Below, in pieces: positions 1-10,002 of a stretch of 64,000 nucleotides of DNA; positions within the stretch are counted from its first letter, which is position 1; each line of letters opens with the position of its first letter. This DNA comes from CAZKJL01 sp964553135 (GTDB lineage: Bacteria > Patescibacteriota > Gracilibacteria > Peribacterales > Peribacteraceae): NCBI GenBank assembly GCA_964553135.1, contig CAZKJL010000002.1, forward strand, positions 1 through 64,000, in the 5' to 3' direction. The position numbers and the translations under genes were made by a program. The notes below the pieces were generated by a model. The model saw only the letters and a program-made list of their open reading frames with translations. It was not told the origin of the DNA and did not search any database.

Positions 1-1
1 T

Positions 2-3000
2 ACGGACACGAACACTCAATGGTCCAATACCGGTGCTCTCCAAACGGCCTTCGATGCTCGTTACGTCAACGTCGCGGGCGACACGATGACGGGCACGCTG
101 GTACTCCAAAACGGCAACACGCACACCGCGACGAACACTCCGCTTCTCAATGTGCGCGGCACGCTCTCGGGTCGCTCGCTCATCATCGCGGGTACCGGAG
201 CATCGACCGCACCTCTCATTTACACGGATGTCAGCACGGGTCGCGTGGGTATCGGCACCAGCGCGCCGTCCGCCATCTTGGAACTGCGTTCCGATATCGA
301 TGCGAATGCCAAAATTCGCGTGATCTACACGGGCACGCCCGCGACGAACGCCGGCGGAGGAGCGTTCCAGGGATATATTTCACAGGTGCCCACCGCTGCG
401 GGACAACGCCTCGGCAACTTGCAGCTCGGTGCATTCGACAGCAGCAACACGGCACGCACGTCCGTCGGAGTGTTCGGTTATGCCGGTGAAGCATGGGGCG
501 CACTCGCGTCCCGTGCCGGTTACCTCACCTTCGAGACCACGCCGCTCGGCTCCACGACTCGCTCGGAGCGCGTTCGCATCGACACGAACGGATACATGGG
601 CGTGGGTACCACCGCTCCCAAGTCCCAGGTCGATGTCATCGGTACCATCTCGGGTTCGCGTCTCAGCATCAGCAACAACGCCAACATCACGGGTTCGTTG
701 CTCGCCGGCAACATCACGACGCGCGGCACGCTCTCGGGTTCCCGTCTCGTGGTCTCCGGTCATGGCACGATCTCGGGTTCGCTCCTCGTACTCAACAATA
801 TCACGGCACGCGGCACGCTCTCGGGCACCAACCTTACGGTCAGTTCGTCCGCCAGCATCTCCGGCACGCTCATCGTGAAAACCGGCATCACCTCGAAGGG
901 TTCCGTCTCCGGTGCCACCATCCTGGGCTTCGGCTTGGGCTCTTGTAACGGCGCTTCGCAGAAGCTTCTCTACAACAGTTCCACGAACAAGTTTGAGTGC
1001 GGAACGATTTCCGCATCGTCCGCATCATTCTCCACGGGCAACGTTCTCACCATCGGTGACGCTCGTTACGTCAAAAAGCAGGGCGACACCATGACCGGTG
1101 CTCTCGTCATCAACATCACGAACGGCGCACTCGGAACCGTCGGTCTGAAGGTCATCAACACGCTCTCCGGTGCCAACATTCATGCGGAGAAATCTCTCTC
1201 GTCCTCGGGCTCCGTCATCTCGAACTCCGGTTACCTTCTGTCCGCCGCACGCGATCAGGTCATCCGCATGCAGACGGGCAACGGTACCGGCAAGAATCTC
1301 TCCATTCTCGGTGCGTACGGTAGCGGTGGTTACGCGGGAGGAGCCATCAACATCGAAGCGGGTACGAGCGTTCGTACCCTGAGAGGAGGTGCCTCTTCCA
1401 CGCCCATCACTCTCGTGCAGAGCACGAGCGCGGCAAGCGATACATCTCCCGTTGCCGTTAGCTGGGATTCCACGACGACTGCCGGAAACCTGCTTGTCGC
1501 CGTCGTGACCAACAAGAGACCCGGCCCCACGTCCGTCCCCACCATCACTCCTCCGGCAGGATGGACGCTCGCGAAAACTCAGACGACGGATCTCGGTAAC
1601 GGACATCGCTGGAGAACGTCGATCTACTACATTGAGAACGCATCGGCACGCAGCGGATCCGAATCCTTCACCGGTGAAGGATACATGGGCTCCGCGTATA
1701 TGACCTTGGCCTTGTTCGAATATTCCGGAATCCTCACCTCCGGTGCTCTCGATCAGACCGCAGGAGCGTCCGCTGCCGCGACGACCGATACGACCGCGAA
1801 CAGCGGAACGACCGGCACGACGGCTCAAGCCGATGAATTGGTGATTGCAACCTTCAGCAACGGCGCTTCTGTGTTCGGTACGCCGACCAACAGCTTCACC
1901 GCGCGCGAGACACCGAGCAGTGTCATTTGGACGACCGTTGCGGATAAAACTCTGACCGCAACGGATACGCCGAGCACGTCTGCGACGCATACCGCCTCGT
2001 CCAACGTCGGTGCCATCGCAACCTTCAAGGCGATCGGCGGCGGCGTTGCTTCCACCGCGTATGTTTCAACGGCCGGTTCTCTCACCCTCAACGCCGGTTC
2101 CGGTACGAGCCCCGTCATCATCATCGGTAACAAATACAGCCCCACGGTCCGTCTCGTGCAGAGCGGGGGAGCCGTCGCCATCGGCAAGACCGTGCCGAGC
2201 GGCAATGCCAAGCTCGATGTGCTCGGTACGATCTCGGGTTCTCGTCTCGTCATCAGCAACAACGCAAACATCTCCGGTTCTCTCCTGAGCATCGGCAACA
2301 TCGTGACGCGCGCAACGATGTCGGGTGCACGCCTCGTCGTCAGCAACAACGCCAACATCTCGGGCTCACTCGTGGTGCTGAACAACATCACCGCACGCGG
2401 CACGCTCTCCGGCACCAACCTTACGGTCAGCTCGTCCGCCAGCATCTCCGGCACGCTCATCGTCAAGACCGGCATCACGAGCAAGGGCTCCGTCTCCGGT
2501 TCTACCATCCTCGGATTCGGCTTGGGTTCTTGTACGGGCGCTTCGCAGAAGCTTCTGTACAACAACGCAACGAACAAATTCGAATGCGGCACCATCTCCG
2601 CCGCAGGCACGTTCTCCACAGGCAACGTGCTGACCATCGGTGATGCACGCTACGTCCGTAAGTCGGGTGACACCATGACCGGAGTTCTCACGATCGATAT
2701 CACGAATGGCAGCATCGGTACCGTCGGGCTCAAGGTCATCAATACGCTCTCCGGCGCGCGACTCCATGCCGAAAGAGAATTGTCTTCCTCCGGCACGTTC
2801 GTTCTCAAAAATCGTGCGGGAACCGCTACGGGTAATATTTTCGTCGTCGATACTTCGGGTCTCATCTATGACGCCACGAACAAGCGCGTCGGCGTGAACA
2901 CCACGTCACCCGATGCGGCGATGAACGTGGTTGCGTCCGCCGCACTCGGCGCATCGAGCCCCGTCATGAAGCTGGAAGGTTCCTCCGGTAACTCCTCTCC

Positions 3001-6000
3001 CACCGGTGCCGCCATTCTGCACCTTCTCAACACGCACACCAGCGCCAACACGATGATCGGACTGAAGTTCGATCACTACAACGCATCCTCTTCCGAAGTG
3101 ACCATCGGTACGATCGACGTCATCCCGAGCACGGTGGTGGCCGGATCCGAAGCGGGTTACATGCGCTTCGCCACCCGCAATGCGACCGCCGGGCTCATTG
3201 AGCGCATGCGCATCGACAACAATGGTGACCTCGGTATCGGTACGACGAGCGCAGGATCGCGCCTCTCCGTGTCCGGCGCCGTCATCATCGGCACCGCCAT
3301 CGGATCCGCGGCCGCCGACACCAACGTCGCACTCGAAATCATCGGTACCGCGTCGGGCCGCGTGCTCCGCGCACAGAACACGCTCGCGTCGTCCGGCACG
3401 CTCGTCTTCGAGGGTGCTGCATCCGGTTCGTCGCTCTACGTCGCGACCTCGTTCGACGGTGCGGGTCTCGCCGACTGTGATACCGCGGGCAGCAGCAAGC
3501 TCCTCTGGGACGCCACCAGCAAGCGCTTCTCCTGTGGCACCGACCAGACCGGCGGATCTTCCTCCAATTGGTCCAACACGGGTTCACTGCAAAACGCCTT
3601 CGATTCCCGCTACGTCAATGTTTCGGGAGACACGATGACGGGCGTGCTCGTCATCCAAAACGGCAACACGCACACCGCGACCAACACGCCGCTCCTCAAT
3701 GTTCGCGGCACGATGTCCGGCCGCGGCATCACGATCACCGGAACGGGAGGCGTGCCTCTTCTCGCCACGAACCAGGAACGCGGTACGCTTTACATGGGTA
3801 CCGGTGCGAACCGCAACATGACGGGAGGTTCCGTGATGTATCCGCAGCTCAACGTGACGGGTCGTTTGCCCCGCGTTGCGGTGGGTAGCGGCTCCACGGG
3901 CACCGGTCCGTACGGCATTTACGTCCAGGATCGTTATGCCTACTTGGTGAACTGGACGTCGGGCACCATGCAGATCTTCGACGTATCGAATGTCGGTAAC
4001 CCGGTTCTCATGAGCACGGTCGCGAGCGGCACACAGCCGTACGGCATCTACGTGCAAGGCCGCTACGCCTATGTGGCGAACACCGGCTCCGATACGGTTA
4101 CGATTTTTGATATCACCAATCCCAAGGCTCCCGCAGCCGTCAGCAACATTACGACGGGTGACCAGCCGTACGGCATCTACGTGCAAGGCCGCTACGCGTA
4201 CGTCACTGCCTACGGCGAAGCAGCACTGCAGATTTTTGACATCAGCAATCCGAAAGCCGTCACCAAAGTGGGTAGCGTCGGTACCGGCACCAACCCGTGG
4301 GGCATCACCGTTCGCGGCAACTACGTCTATCTCGTGAACGCGGGCGCCAGCAGAAACATGCAGATCATCGATGCGACCGACCCGTACCATCCCGCAGTGA
4401 AGAGCTCCATTACGGTGGGAGTCGCACCGACGTCCGTCGCGGTGCAAGGAAACTACGCGTACGTCACGAACTACGGCTCCTTGTCCGTGCACATCATCGA
4501 CATCCGCGACCCGTCCGCACCGCTCTTCGTTTCTGCCGTGACCACCGGTACGCAGCCGTACTACGTCGCCGCCCAGGGCCGCTACATTTACGTCGCAACA
4601 GCCGCATCGGCCACGCTCAACGCCATCGATGTCAGCAACCCCGCAGCTCCGTACTCCGTGGGTACCGTCGCCACGGGTGGAGGCTCCGGATATGTGTACG
4701 TACAGGGCCGCTACGCCTACGTGACGAACAATACCGGAAAGTCCTTCCAGATCTTCGATCTCGGAGGTGCGTACGTGCAGCAGCTCGAAGCCGGTTCCCT
4801 GGAAGTCGGCTCACTCTCCGTCCGCCAGAATATCTTCGCCGCCGACATCAACCTCCGGGGCGGTATGACCGTGGGCACGTCGCTCCAGGTCCTCGGCAAC
4901 GCATCGTTCGGTACGGGAGGACTCGTGCAGATCAACCAGACCGGATCCGCACTCAACGTTCGCGGAGTTCTCTCCGGTTCTCGCCTCGTCGTCTCCGCCA
5001 ATGCCACGATCTCCGGAACGCTCCTCGTCAAGAGCACCATCGCCACGAAAGCAACGTTCTCCGGTGCGGCTCTCAACATCATGGCGGGCAACACGAGCTA
5101 CGTCTTGGGTTCCCTCGCCATCGGAAAGACGACCGTCGCCGGCAACGCCAAGCTCGACGTCTTCGGCACTCTCTCCGGTTCGCGCCTCAGCATCAGCAAC
5201 AACGCCAACATCTCGGGCGCACTCCTCGTCATGAACGACATCACGACGCGCCGCGGCTTCTCGGGTAACACGCTCTTCATCAACAAGAATGCAACGTTCG
5301 CGGGTTCCGGCATCGTGTTCTCCATGTCCGGTTCGACCGTCTTCAACGAGCAGAGCCGCAACGTCGACTTCCGTATCGAGTCCGACGGTGACGTGAACGC
5401 ATTCTTCGTCGACGCATCGGCAGACTCCATCGGTATCGGCAAGAGTAACCCCAAGGCAAAACTCGACGTCTTCGGCACTCTCTCCGGCTCTCGCTTGAGC
5501 ATCAGTAATAATGCCAACATCTCCGGCGCACTCCTGGTCGTCAACAACATCACCACGCGCCGCGGCTTCTCCGGCAACACGCTCTTCATCAACAAGAACG
5601 CCACGTTCGCCGGTTCCGGCATCGTCTTCACCGCTTCGGGCGGCGCGGTGTTCAACGAGCAATCCAACAACGTCGACTTCCGCATTGAATCCGACGGCAA
5701 CACCAACATGTTCTTCGTGGACGCCTCCGCCGACTCCATCGGTATCGGCAAAAATAACCCCAAGGCCACGCTCGACGTTCTCGGCACCATCTCGGGCTCC
5801 ATGCTCCGCGTCTACAACGGCAGCACGAGCACGGGTGCCTACATCTCGCAGCGCGGCAACGGTACGGCGCTCGACATCATCAGCAATGGAACCACGACCG
5901 ACGTCTTCAACTTGGAAGCCAGAAGCCTGACTACGGGTGTCGCTCTCGACGTCTACGGTTCCGCTCTCACCACGGGTGGACTCGCACGTTTCTACTCCAA

Positions 6001-9000
6001 CTCCACGAGTGCTCTCACGCGCAACTTGGTGAGCATCATCAACAACAGCAGTTCCGCCACCAAGACGACACCGTTCCGCATTTTGCAGGCCGCGTCCTAC
6101 ACCGGTGCCTTCATCGACATGAACGGCAATGCTCCCGCACTCGACATCGACAGCGAATCCACCACGCAGCCCGGTATCCGCATCGACATGCCGAGCAACT
6201 ACGCCAGCGAAAACCCGCACCTCTTGTTCGGTTACAACGGCACGTTCGACACGAACTTCATGCGCTACGGCGCCAACCAGCTCGGTACGTCCGGCTCACT
6301 CATCATGAACCCCACCGCGTTCACCGCGGTCTTCACGGATACCGACAGCGATCCGACCACGGGCATCGGTACCGACTACACCACGGAGGCCAAGACATCG
6401 TCCGGCACGCCGATCCCGATGTTCACCGCCGAGAACCCGACGAACGAATACTTCTACGTCGGTCTCCCGACGAAGTTCGGAGTCGTGAACTTCAATACCG
6501 CCACTCCCGGTACCACCATCGTGTTCCAGGCTCAGTACTACAACACGGCCGGTGTGTGGACGGAACTTCCGTTCGCGGACGGTACGAGCAACTTGAGCCA
6601 GGACGGTACGATCACGTTCAATCCTCCCGCCGCTTGGGCCATTACGACCATACCTGCCTTCCCGCAAAGCAACTTCTACGTTCGTTTCCACAGTATCGCC
6701 ACGAACATCACCAAGGTTCCGAGCCTCTACAGCGTGGCTCCCACCCAGCAGAGCAGGTTGACCATCAAGAGCCAGGCCGGCGATAACCAGCCTCTTCTGT
6801 ACCTCAACAACCAGAAGAACATCGTCATCAACAGCACCACTGCCGCCCTCGGCAACTCGGCGCTCACCGTCTCCGGCGGCGTCATGATCGCTCCGGGTGT
6901 CACCACCCCGCGCCTCGACCAAGGTGTCGCTCTCGAAGTCGTGGGCACCATCTCGGGCACTCGTCTCGACATCGCCAAGAATGCCACCGTCTCCGGCGCA
7001 CTCTTCGTCATCAACGGTATCAAGACGCGCGGAACGCTCTCCGGCAACACCCTCTTCATCAACAAGAACGCCACGTTCGCCAACTCCGGCGTTATCATCT
7101 CCACGTCGGGCGCCACGGTGTTCAACGAACAGTCTCGTGCAGTCGATTTCCGCATCGAATCCGACGGCGATGCGAACGCATTCTTCGTCGACGCTTCCAC
7201 CGACTTCGTCGGTATCGGCAAGAGCAACCCCAAGGCCAAGCTCGATGTCTTCGGCACGCTCTCGGGTTCTCGCCTTGTCATCTCCGGGAACGCAGCCGTC
7301 ACGGGCGCACTTGTCGTTGTCGGCAATGCAACGGTGAAGGGCACGTTGTCCGGTGCAACTGCCGTGATCTCCGGCAACACGACGATCGGTACAGCCTCTG
7401 CCAACGGTCGTCTCACCGTTCGTGGCGTCGTTAACAGCCGTGTGCTTGAACTGGAGAATACCAATGCCTCGGACACCAACACCCGCTTCATCGATGCCAT
7501 CCGCAGCGGTTCCGACTCCGAATTCATCGTTTACAACAACGGTGACGTGAACTACGACGGCACGGCATCCGCTCCCGCCGACTACGCTGAGTGGATGGAA
7601 ACGAATGACACGGATCTCGTTCCGGGAGAACTCGTCTCGCTCGATCCGAACAGACCGAATGCCGTGAAGCGCGCGACGGGAGTCAACGATCAAAGCCTCT
7701 TCGGTGTCATCTCCACGAAGCCGGGTATCCTCGGTACGCGTGCCGATGACGTCACGGACGCCACCATCGATCGGGAGACGGATCCGAGCTGGAAGAAGGT
7801 GGCGTTCCTCGGACAAGTGCCCACCAAGGTGACGGGACTCATTCGTATCGGCGACTCCATCACATCTTCCGAGATTCCGGGTGTCGGTCGCAAGGCTGCG
7901 CTCGGACAGTCCGTCGTTTGTATCTCCATGGAGGCGTTCAGCGGCTCCGGAACCGGCATCGTGAACTGTGTCCTTGCTCGCAGCAACTTGAGCGCCGTCG
8001 GACAGGCGATGTCTTCGGGTTCGTATCTGCACGCACGAGATGTCCTGTCGTCCTCGGGTGCGCTCAGCATCGAAACGTGGGGCACCTTCGGTTCCGGCAT
8101 CCTCCTCAACACCGCCTACACGAACGGCAATGCCGATATCTTCGTCGCCAAGTCGAACGTCGGCGGCACGGGCAACACCGTTCTCCGCATCAACGCCTCC
8201 GGCGCCGTCTTCTCCGACTCCACCTTCAACAGCCAGGGCGCCGACTACGCCGAGTGGTTCAAGTCCACGGATTCCTCGCTCAAAGCCGGCGAAGTGGTCT
8301 GTATCGACATCCTGAACACCAACGCCGTGAAGCGCTGCGATCGCGGTGCCGACACGAACGTCATGGGCATCATCTCCACCAACCCCGCCTTCATCGGCAA
8401 TGCCATCCGCGGCGCCGACGGCATGAAGGGTGTTGCGGGCTACGTCCTCGTCGGTCTCATCGGACAAGTCCCCGCCAAGGTCGTCATCGAAGGCAGCGGC
8501 GGCACCATCCGTCCCGGTGACAGCCTCACCGCCGCCTCTTTCCCGGGCTACGCCCGCAAGGCCAAGGCAGGGGAGTCCACCGTCGGTGTCGCTCTCGAAG
8601 GCTACGACGGAACCACCTCCGACAACGTCATCAACGTCCTCATCTCTCGTCGCAACCAGTCTCTCACCGTCGAGACCGTCGAGCAGAAGGTCCTCGATTC
8701 CATCGCCTCCATGAACATCGGTGATGAGGTCAGTCGCTTGGTCCAGACGGCCTCGAACAACCTCGATGTCGACACCCGCGTCACCACCGCCATCGCTCAG
8801 CAGCTGCAGTCTCTCGACATCACCTCGCAGATCAACCTCATCCTCGACGGTCGCTTCGCCTCCGGCTCCGTCCTCGATGTCGCCACGTTCGGCAGCGGCA
8901 TGACCGTCCTCAACACCCGCATCGCCGTCCTCGAGTCCCGCGTTGCCGCTCTCGAATCCACTCTCTCCGGTGCCGTGCTCCACGGTGCCGCCACCGTCGA

Positions 9001-9955
9001 CACGCTCACGGTGAACACGCTCCGTTACACGGGCGCTCTCATTCTCTCCGGCTCGGGCACTCGCATCGGCAACATCAGCTTCTCCGGCTCCGACGTGCAG
9101 ATCGGCACCCTCATGTCCTCGGGCTCGCTCAAGGTCATGGGCAATGTCACGATCTCGGGTCTCGCCACGTTCCTCGGAGACGTGCACGTCTCGGGCGAGC
9201 TCTCCGTTGCCACCAAGCAAGCAGGTATCGCCGTCATTCCGCAGGGCGGCACGGGTGTCACCGTCACGTTCTCGGGCGCCTTCATCGGCACGCCCATCGT
9301 CACCGCCACGTCCGATGACTTTGCTCCGTGGAGGCTCCGTAACCGCTCACAGACAGGCTTTACGATCCAGCTCAAGGATCCGGCCGAAGCCGACATCACG
9401 TTCACGTGGGTCGCTCTCTCGTCCTTCGATCCGCAGATGAACCGCGGTTCCGGCGGAGTTCTTCCCGGCGCCCCGATTCCGTTCCCCGTGAACGCGTTCG
9501 GTCAGCCCGTTTCCGGTGATCCGGTCTGGAACGGTTGTATCCAGGGCCATCCGCTTCTGGATTCCGAAGGTCAGCCGCTCAGCTGCGCCCGCTACCACGT
9601 CGACTACGTCTGGCAACACCCCGATTTGGGCATCTCCTTCACCTATAACCCGAATCACGAGCCTTCCGTCCTCATCGTGCCGGACGGGTACGTCGTGACG
9701 GTCATCGAAAGCTCGTCGTCTTCCTCGTCGAGCGTCAGCAGTTCGAGCTCCTCCTCCTCTTCCGAGGAAAGCTCTTCCTCCTCAAGCAGCTCATCGAGCG
9801 ACCCGTCGTCCGGAACGGGCAGCGTGGAATCGTCGAGTAGCAGCAGCGCTTCCTCCGAGTCGTCGAGCTCCTCCTCTGAATCCTCCGAATCGTCCTCCGC
9901 TTCGTCCGAGTCTTCCTCAAGCAGTTCGTCGTCAGGATCGGGTTCCACCCTTTAA
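2..9955 (+). CDS. Giant phage-tail-fibre-like modular surface protein, 5' end cut by window
   Basis: The frame is open from the first bases (codons for TDTNTQWSNTG precede the first ATG at 86), so this is the last ~3317 residues of a larger protein. It consists of ~50-120-residue units built around the tail-fibre-like motif GDTMTG (four visible, near 80, 1080, 2665 and 3625) and many short β-strand turns of the type GTLSGSRLVISNNANISGSL. A divergent domain (1380-2040) and a seven-blade propeller (3868-4776) interrupt the repeats. The C-terminus has two DYAEW modules (7580, 8240), a predicted coiled coil (8650-8990), a β-rich domain with two paired motifs (VTVTF, TGFTI), and a tail of almost pure Ser (9709-9952). 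Family knowledge: GDTMTG repeats and C-terminal chaperone/trimerisation modules occur in trimeric phage fibres. Inference: a secreted trimeric adhesin or fibre. It is related to the complete protein at 36653-52582, whose N-terminus is a membrane/signal segment. Confidence 0.85.
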   Translation, partial: TDTNTQWSNTGALQTAFDARYVNVAGDTMTGTLVLQNGNTHTATNTPLLNVRGTLSGRSLIIAGTGASTAPLIYTDVSTGRVGIGTSAPSAILELRSDIDANAKIRVIYTGTPATNAGGGAFQGYISQVPTAAGQRLGNLQLGAFDSSNTARTSVGVFGYAGEAWGALASRAGYLTFETTPLGSTTRSERVRIDTNGYMGVGTTAPKSQVDVIGTISGSRLSISNNANITGSLLAGNITTRGTLSGSRLVVSGHGTISGSLLVLNNITARGTLSGTNLTVSSSASISGTLIVKTGITSKGSVSGATILGFGLGSCNGASQKLLYNSSTNKFECGTISASSASFSTGNVLTIGDARYVKKQGDTMTGALVINITNGALGTVGLKVINTLSGANIHAEKSLSSSGSVISNSGYLLSAARDQVIRMQTGNGTGKNLSILGAYGSGGYAGGAINIEAGTSVRTLRGGASSTPITLVQSTSAASDTSPVAVSWDSTTTAGNLLVAVVTNKRPGPTSVPTITPPAGWTLAKTQTTDLGNGHRWRTSIYYIENASARSGSESFTGEGYMGSAYMTLALFEYSGILTSGALDQTAGASAAATTDTTANSGTTGTTAQADELVIATFSNGASVFGTPTNSFTARETPSSVIWTTVADKTLTATDTPSTSATHTASSNVGAIATFKAIGGGVASTAYVSTAGSLTLNAGSGTSPVIIIGNKYSPTVRLVQSGGAVAIGKTVPSGNAKLDVLGTISGSRLVISNNANISGSLLSIGNIVTRATMSGARLVVSNNANISGSLVVLNNITARGTLSGTNLTVSSSASISGTLIVKTGITSKGSVSGSTILGFGLGSCTGASQKLLYNNATNKFECGTISAAGTFSTGNVLTIGDARYVRKSGDTMTGVLTIDITNGSIGTVGLKVINTLSGARLHAERELSSSGTFVLKNRAGTATGNIFVVDTSGLIYDATNKRVGVNTTSPDAAMNVVASAALGASSPVMKLEGSSGNSSPTGAAILHLLNTHTSANTMIGLKFDHYNASSSEVTIGTIDVIPSTVVAGSEAGYMRFATRNATAGLIERMRIDNNGDLGIGTTSAGSRLSVSGAVIIGTAIGSAAADTNVALEIIGTASGRVLRAQNTLASSGTLVFEGAASGSSLYVATSFDGAGLADCDTAGSSKLLWDATSKRFSCGTDQTGGSSSNWSNTGSLQNAFDSRYVNVSGDTMTGVLVIQNGNTHTATNTPLLNVRGTMSGRGITITGTGGVPLLATNQERGTLYMGTGANRNMTGGSVMYPQLNVTGRLPRVAVGSGSTGTGPYGIYVQDRYAYLVNWTSGTMQIFDVSNVGNPVLMSTVASGTQPYGIYVQGRYAYVANTGSDTVTIFDITNPKAPAAVSNITTGDQPYGIYVQGRYAYVTAYGEAALQIFDISNPKAVTKVGSVGTGTNPWGITVRGNYVYLVNAGASRNMQIIDATDPYHPAVKSSITVGVAPTSVAVQGNYAYVTNYGSLSVHIIDIRDPSAPLFVSAVTTGTQPYYVAAQGRYIYVATAASATLNAIDVSNPAAPYSVGTVATGGGSGYVYVQGRYAYVTNNTGKSFQIFDLGGAYVQQLEAGSLEVGSLSVRQNIFAADINLRGGMTVGTSLQVLGNASFGTGGLVQINQTGSALNVRGVLSGSRLVVSANATISGTLLVKSTIATKATFSGAALNIMAGNTSYVLGSLAIGKTTVAGNAKLDVFGTLSGSRLSISNNANISGALLVMNDITTRRGFSGNTLFINKNATFAGSGIVFSMSGSTVFNEQSRNVDFRIESDGDVNAFFVDASADSIGIGKSNPKAKLDVFGTLSGSRLSISNNANISGALLVVNNITTRRGFSGNTLFINKNATFAGSGIVFTASGGAVFNEQSNNVDFRIESDGNTNMFFVDASADSIGIGKNNPKATLDVLGTISGSMLRVYNGSTSTGAYISQRGNGTALDIISNGTTTDVFNLEARSLTTGVALDVYGSALTTGGLARFYSNSTSALTRNLVSIINNSSSATKTTPFRILQAASYTGAFIDMNGNAPALDIDSESTTQPGIRIDMPSNYASENPHLLFGYNGTFDTNFMRYGANQLGTSGSLIMNPTAFTAVFTDTDSDPTTGIGTDYTTEAKTSSGTPIPMFTAENPTNEYFYVGLPTKFGVVNFNTATPGTTIVFQAQYYNTAGVWTELPFADGTSNLSQDGTITFNPPAAWAITTIPAFPQSNFYVRFHSIATNITKVPSLYSVAPTQQSRLTIKSQAGDNQPLLYLNNQKNIVINSTTAALGNSALTVSGGVMIAPGVTTPRLDQGVALEVVGTISGTRLDIAKNATVSGALFVINGIKTRGTLSGNTLFINKNATFANSGVIISTSGATVFNEQSRAVDFRIESDGDANAFFVDASTDFVGIGKSNPKAKLDVFGTLSGSRLVISGNAAVTGALVVVGNATVKGTLSGATAVISGNTTIGTASANGRLTVRGVVNSRVLELENTNASDTNTRFIDAIRSGSDSEFIVYNNGDVNYDGTASAPADYAEWMETNDTDLVPGELVSLDPNRPNAVKRATGVNDQSLFGVISTKPGILGTRADDVTDATIDRETDPSWKKVAFLGQVPTKVTGLIRIGDSITSSEIPGVGRKAALGQSVVCISMEAFSGSGTGIVNCVLARSNLSAVGQAMSSGSYLHARDVLSSSGALSIETWGTFGSGILLNTAYTNGNADIFVAKSNVGGTGNTVLRINASGAVFSDSTFNSQGADYAEWFKSTDSSLKAGEVVCIDILNTNAVKRCDRGADTNVMGIISTNPAFIGNAIRGADGMKGVAGYVLVGLIGQVPAKVVIEGSGGTIRPGDSLTAASFPGYARKAKAGESTVGVALEGYDGTTSDNVINVLISRRNQSLTVETVEQKVLDSIASMNIGDEVSRLVQTASNNLDVDTRVTTAIAQQLQSLDITSQINLILDGRFASGSVLDVATFGSGMTVLNTRIAVLESRVAALESTLSGAVLHGAATVDTLTVNTLRYTGALILSGSGTRIGNISFSGSDVQIGTLMSSGSLKVMGNVTISGLATFLGDVHVSGELSVATKQAGIAVIPQGGTGVTVTFSGAFIGTPIVTATSDDFAPWRLRNRSQTGFTIQLKDPAEADITFTWVALSSFDPQMNRGSGGVLPGAPIPFPVNAFGQPVSGDPVWNGCIQGHPLLDSEGQPLSCARYHVDYVWQHPDLGISFTYNPNHEPSVLIVPDGYVVTVIESSSSSSSSVSSSSSSSSSEESSSSSSSSSSDPSSGTGSVESSSSSSASSESSSSSSESSESSSASSESSSSSSSSGSGSTL
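2435..2628 (+). repeat. 194-bp block identical to 40541-40734
   Basis: Base-by-base reading shows no mismatch to 40541-40734 in the second giant gene. The block encodes SASISGTLIVKTGITSKG through the start of the next module. The sequences diverge at both edges (G/C at the left edge, G/C at the right). Confidence 0.9.
3868..4776 (+). other. LVIVD-type seven-blade β-propeller domain
   Basis: Seven consecutive ~43-residue repeats are visible, each with a core like PYGIYVQGRYAYV followed by an IFDISNP-type strand. This is the LVIVD repeat pattern, and seven copies are the right number to close a propeller. The domain lies between a tail-fibre-repeat stretch and a coiled, β-helical stretch of the giant protein. 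It has no counterpart in the related 5309-aa protein. The blades are very similar at DNA level (the stretch encoding PYGIYVQGRYAYV is almost identical in blades two and three), which points to recent internal duplication. Confidence 0.8.
5603..6174 (+). repeat. 572-bp block identical to 46190-46761
   Basis: I compared this block line by line with 46190-46761 and found no mismatch across 572 bp, including all third codon positions. Flanking sequence on both sides is similar but diverged. This suggests recent gene conversion or segmental duplication between the two giant genes. Confidence 0.92.
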
Positions 9956-9972
9956 AGGCGCGGTGAGTGCGG

Positions 9973-9978
9973 TATAGT
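9973..9978 (+). promoter_or_regulatory. Candidate -10 box (TATAGT) for the GT2 gene
   Basis: TATAGT lies 18 bp after the giant gene's stop and 24 nt before the ATG at 10003. No convincing -35 is seen. It would give a leader of about 18 nt with no Shine-Dalgarno sequence. Confidence 0.4.
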
Positions 9979-10002
9979 TGAGCTCGCGCCGAGCGCGTTT
10001 TC

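Noticed and set aside
6296..9220. 974-codon open frame on the minus strand
   Set aside because: It is antisense to the giant gene. The low-complexity, highly charged protein is what the reverse complement of a GC-rich, repeat-coding sequence gives. Similar long antisense frames at 45671-47281, 47642-49375, 50036-52303 and 54828-56714 were dropped for the same reason.
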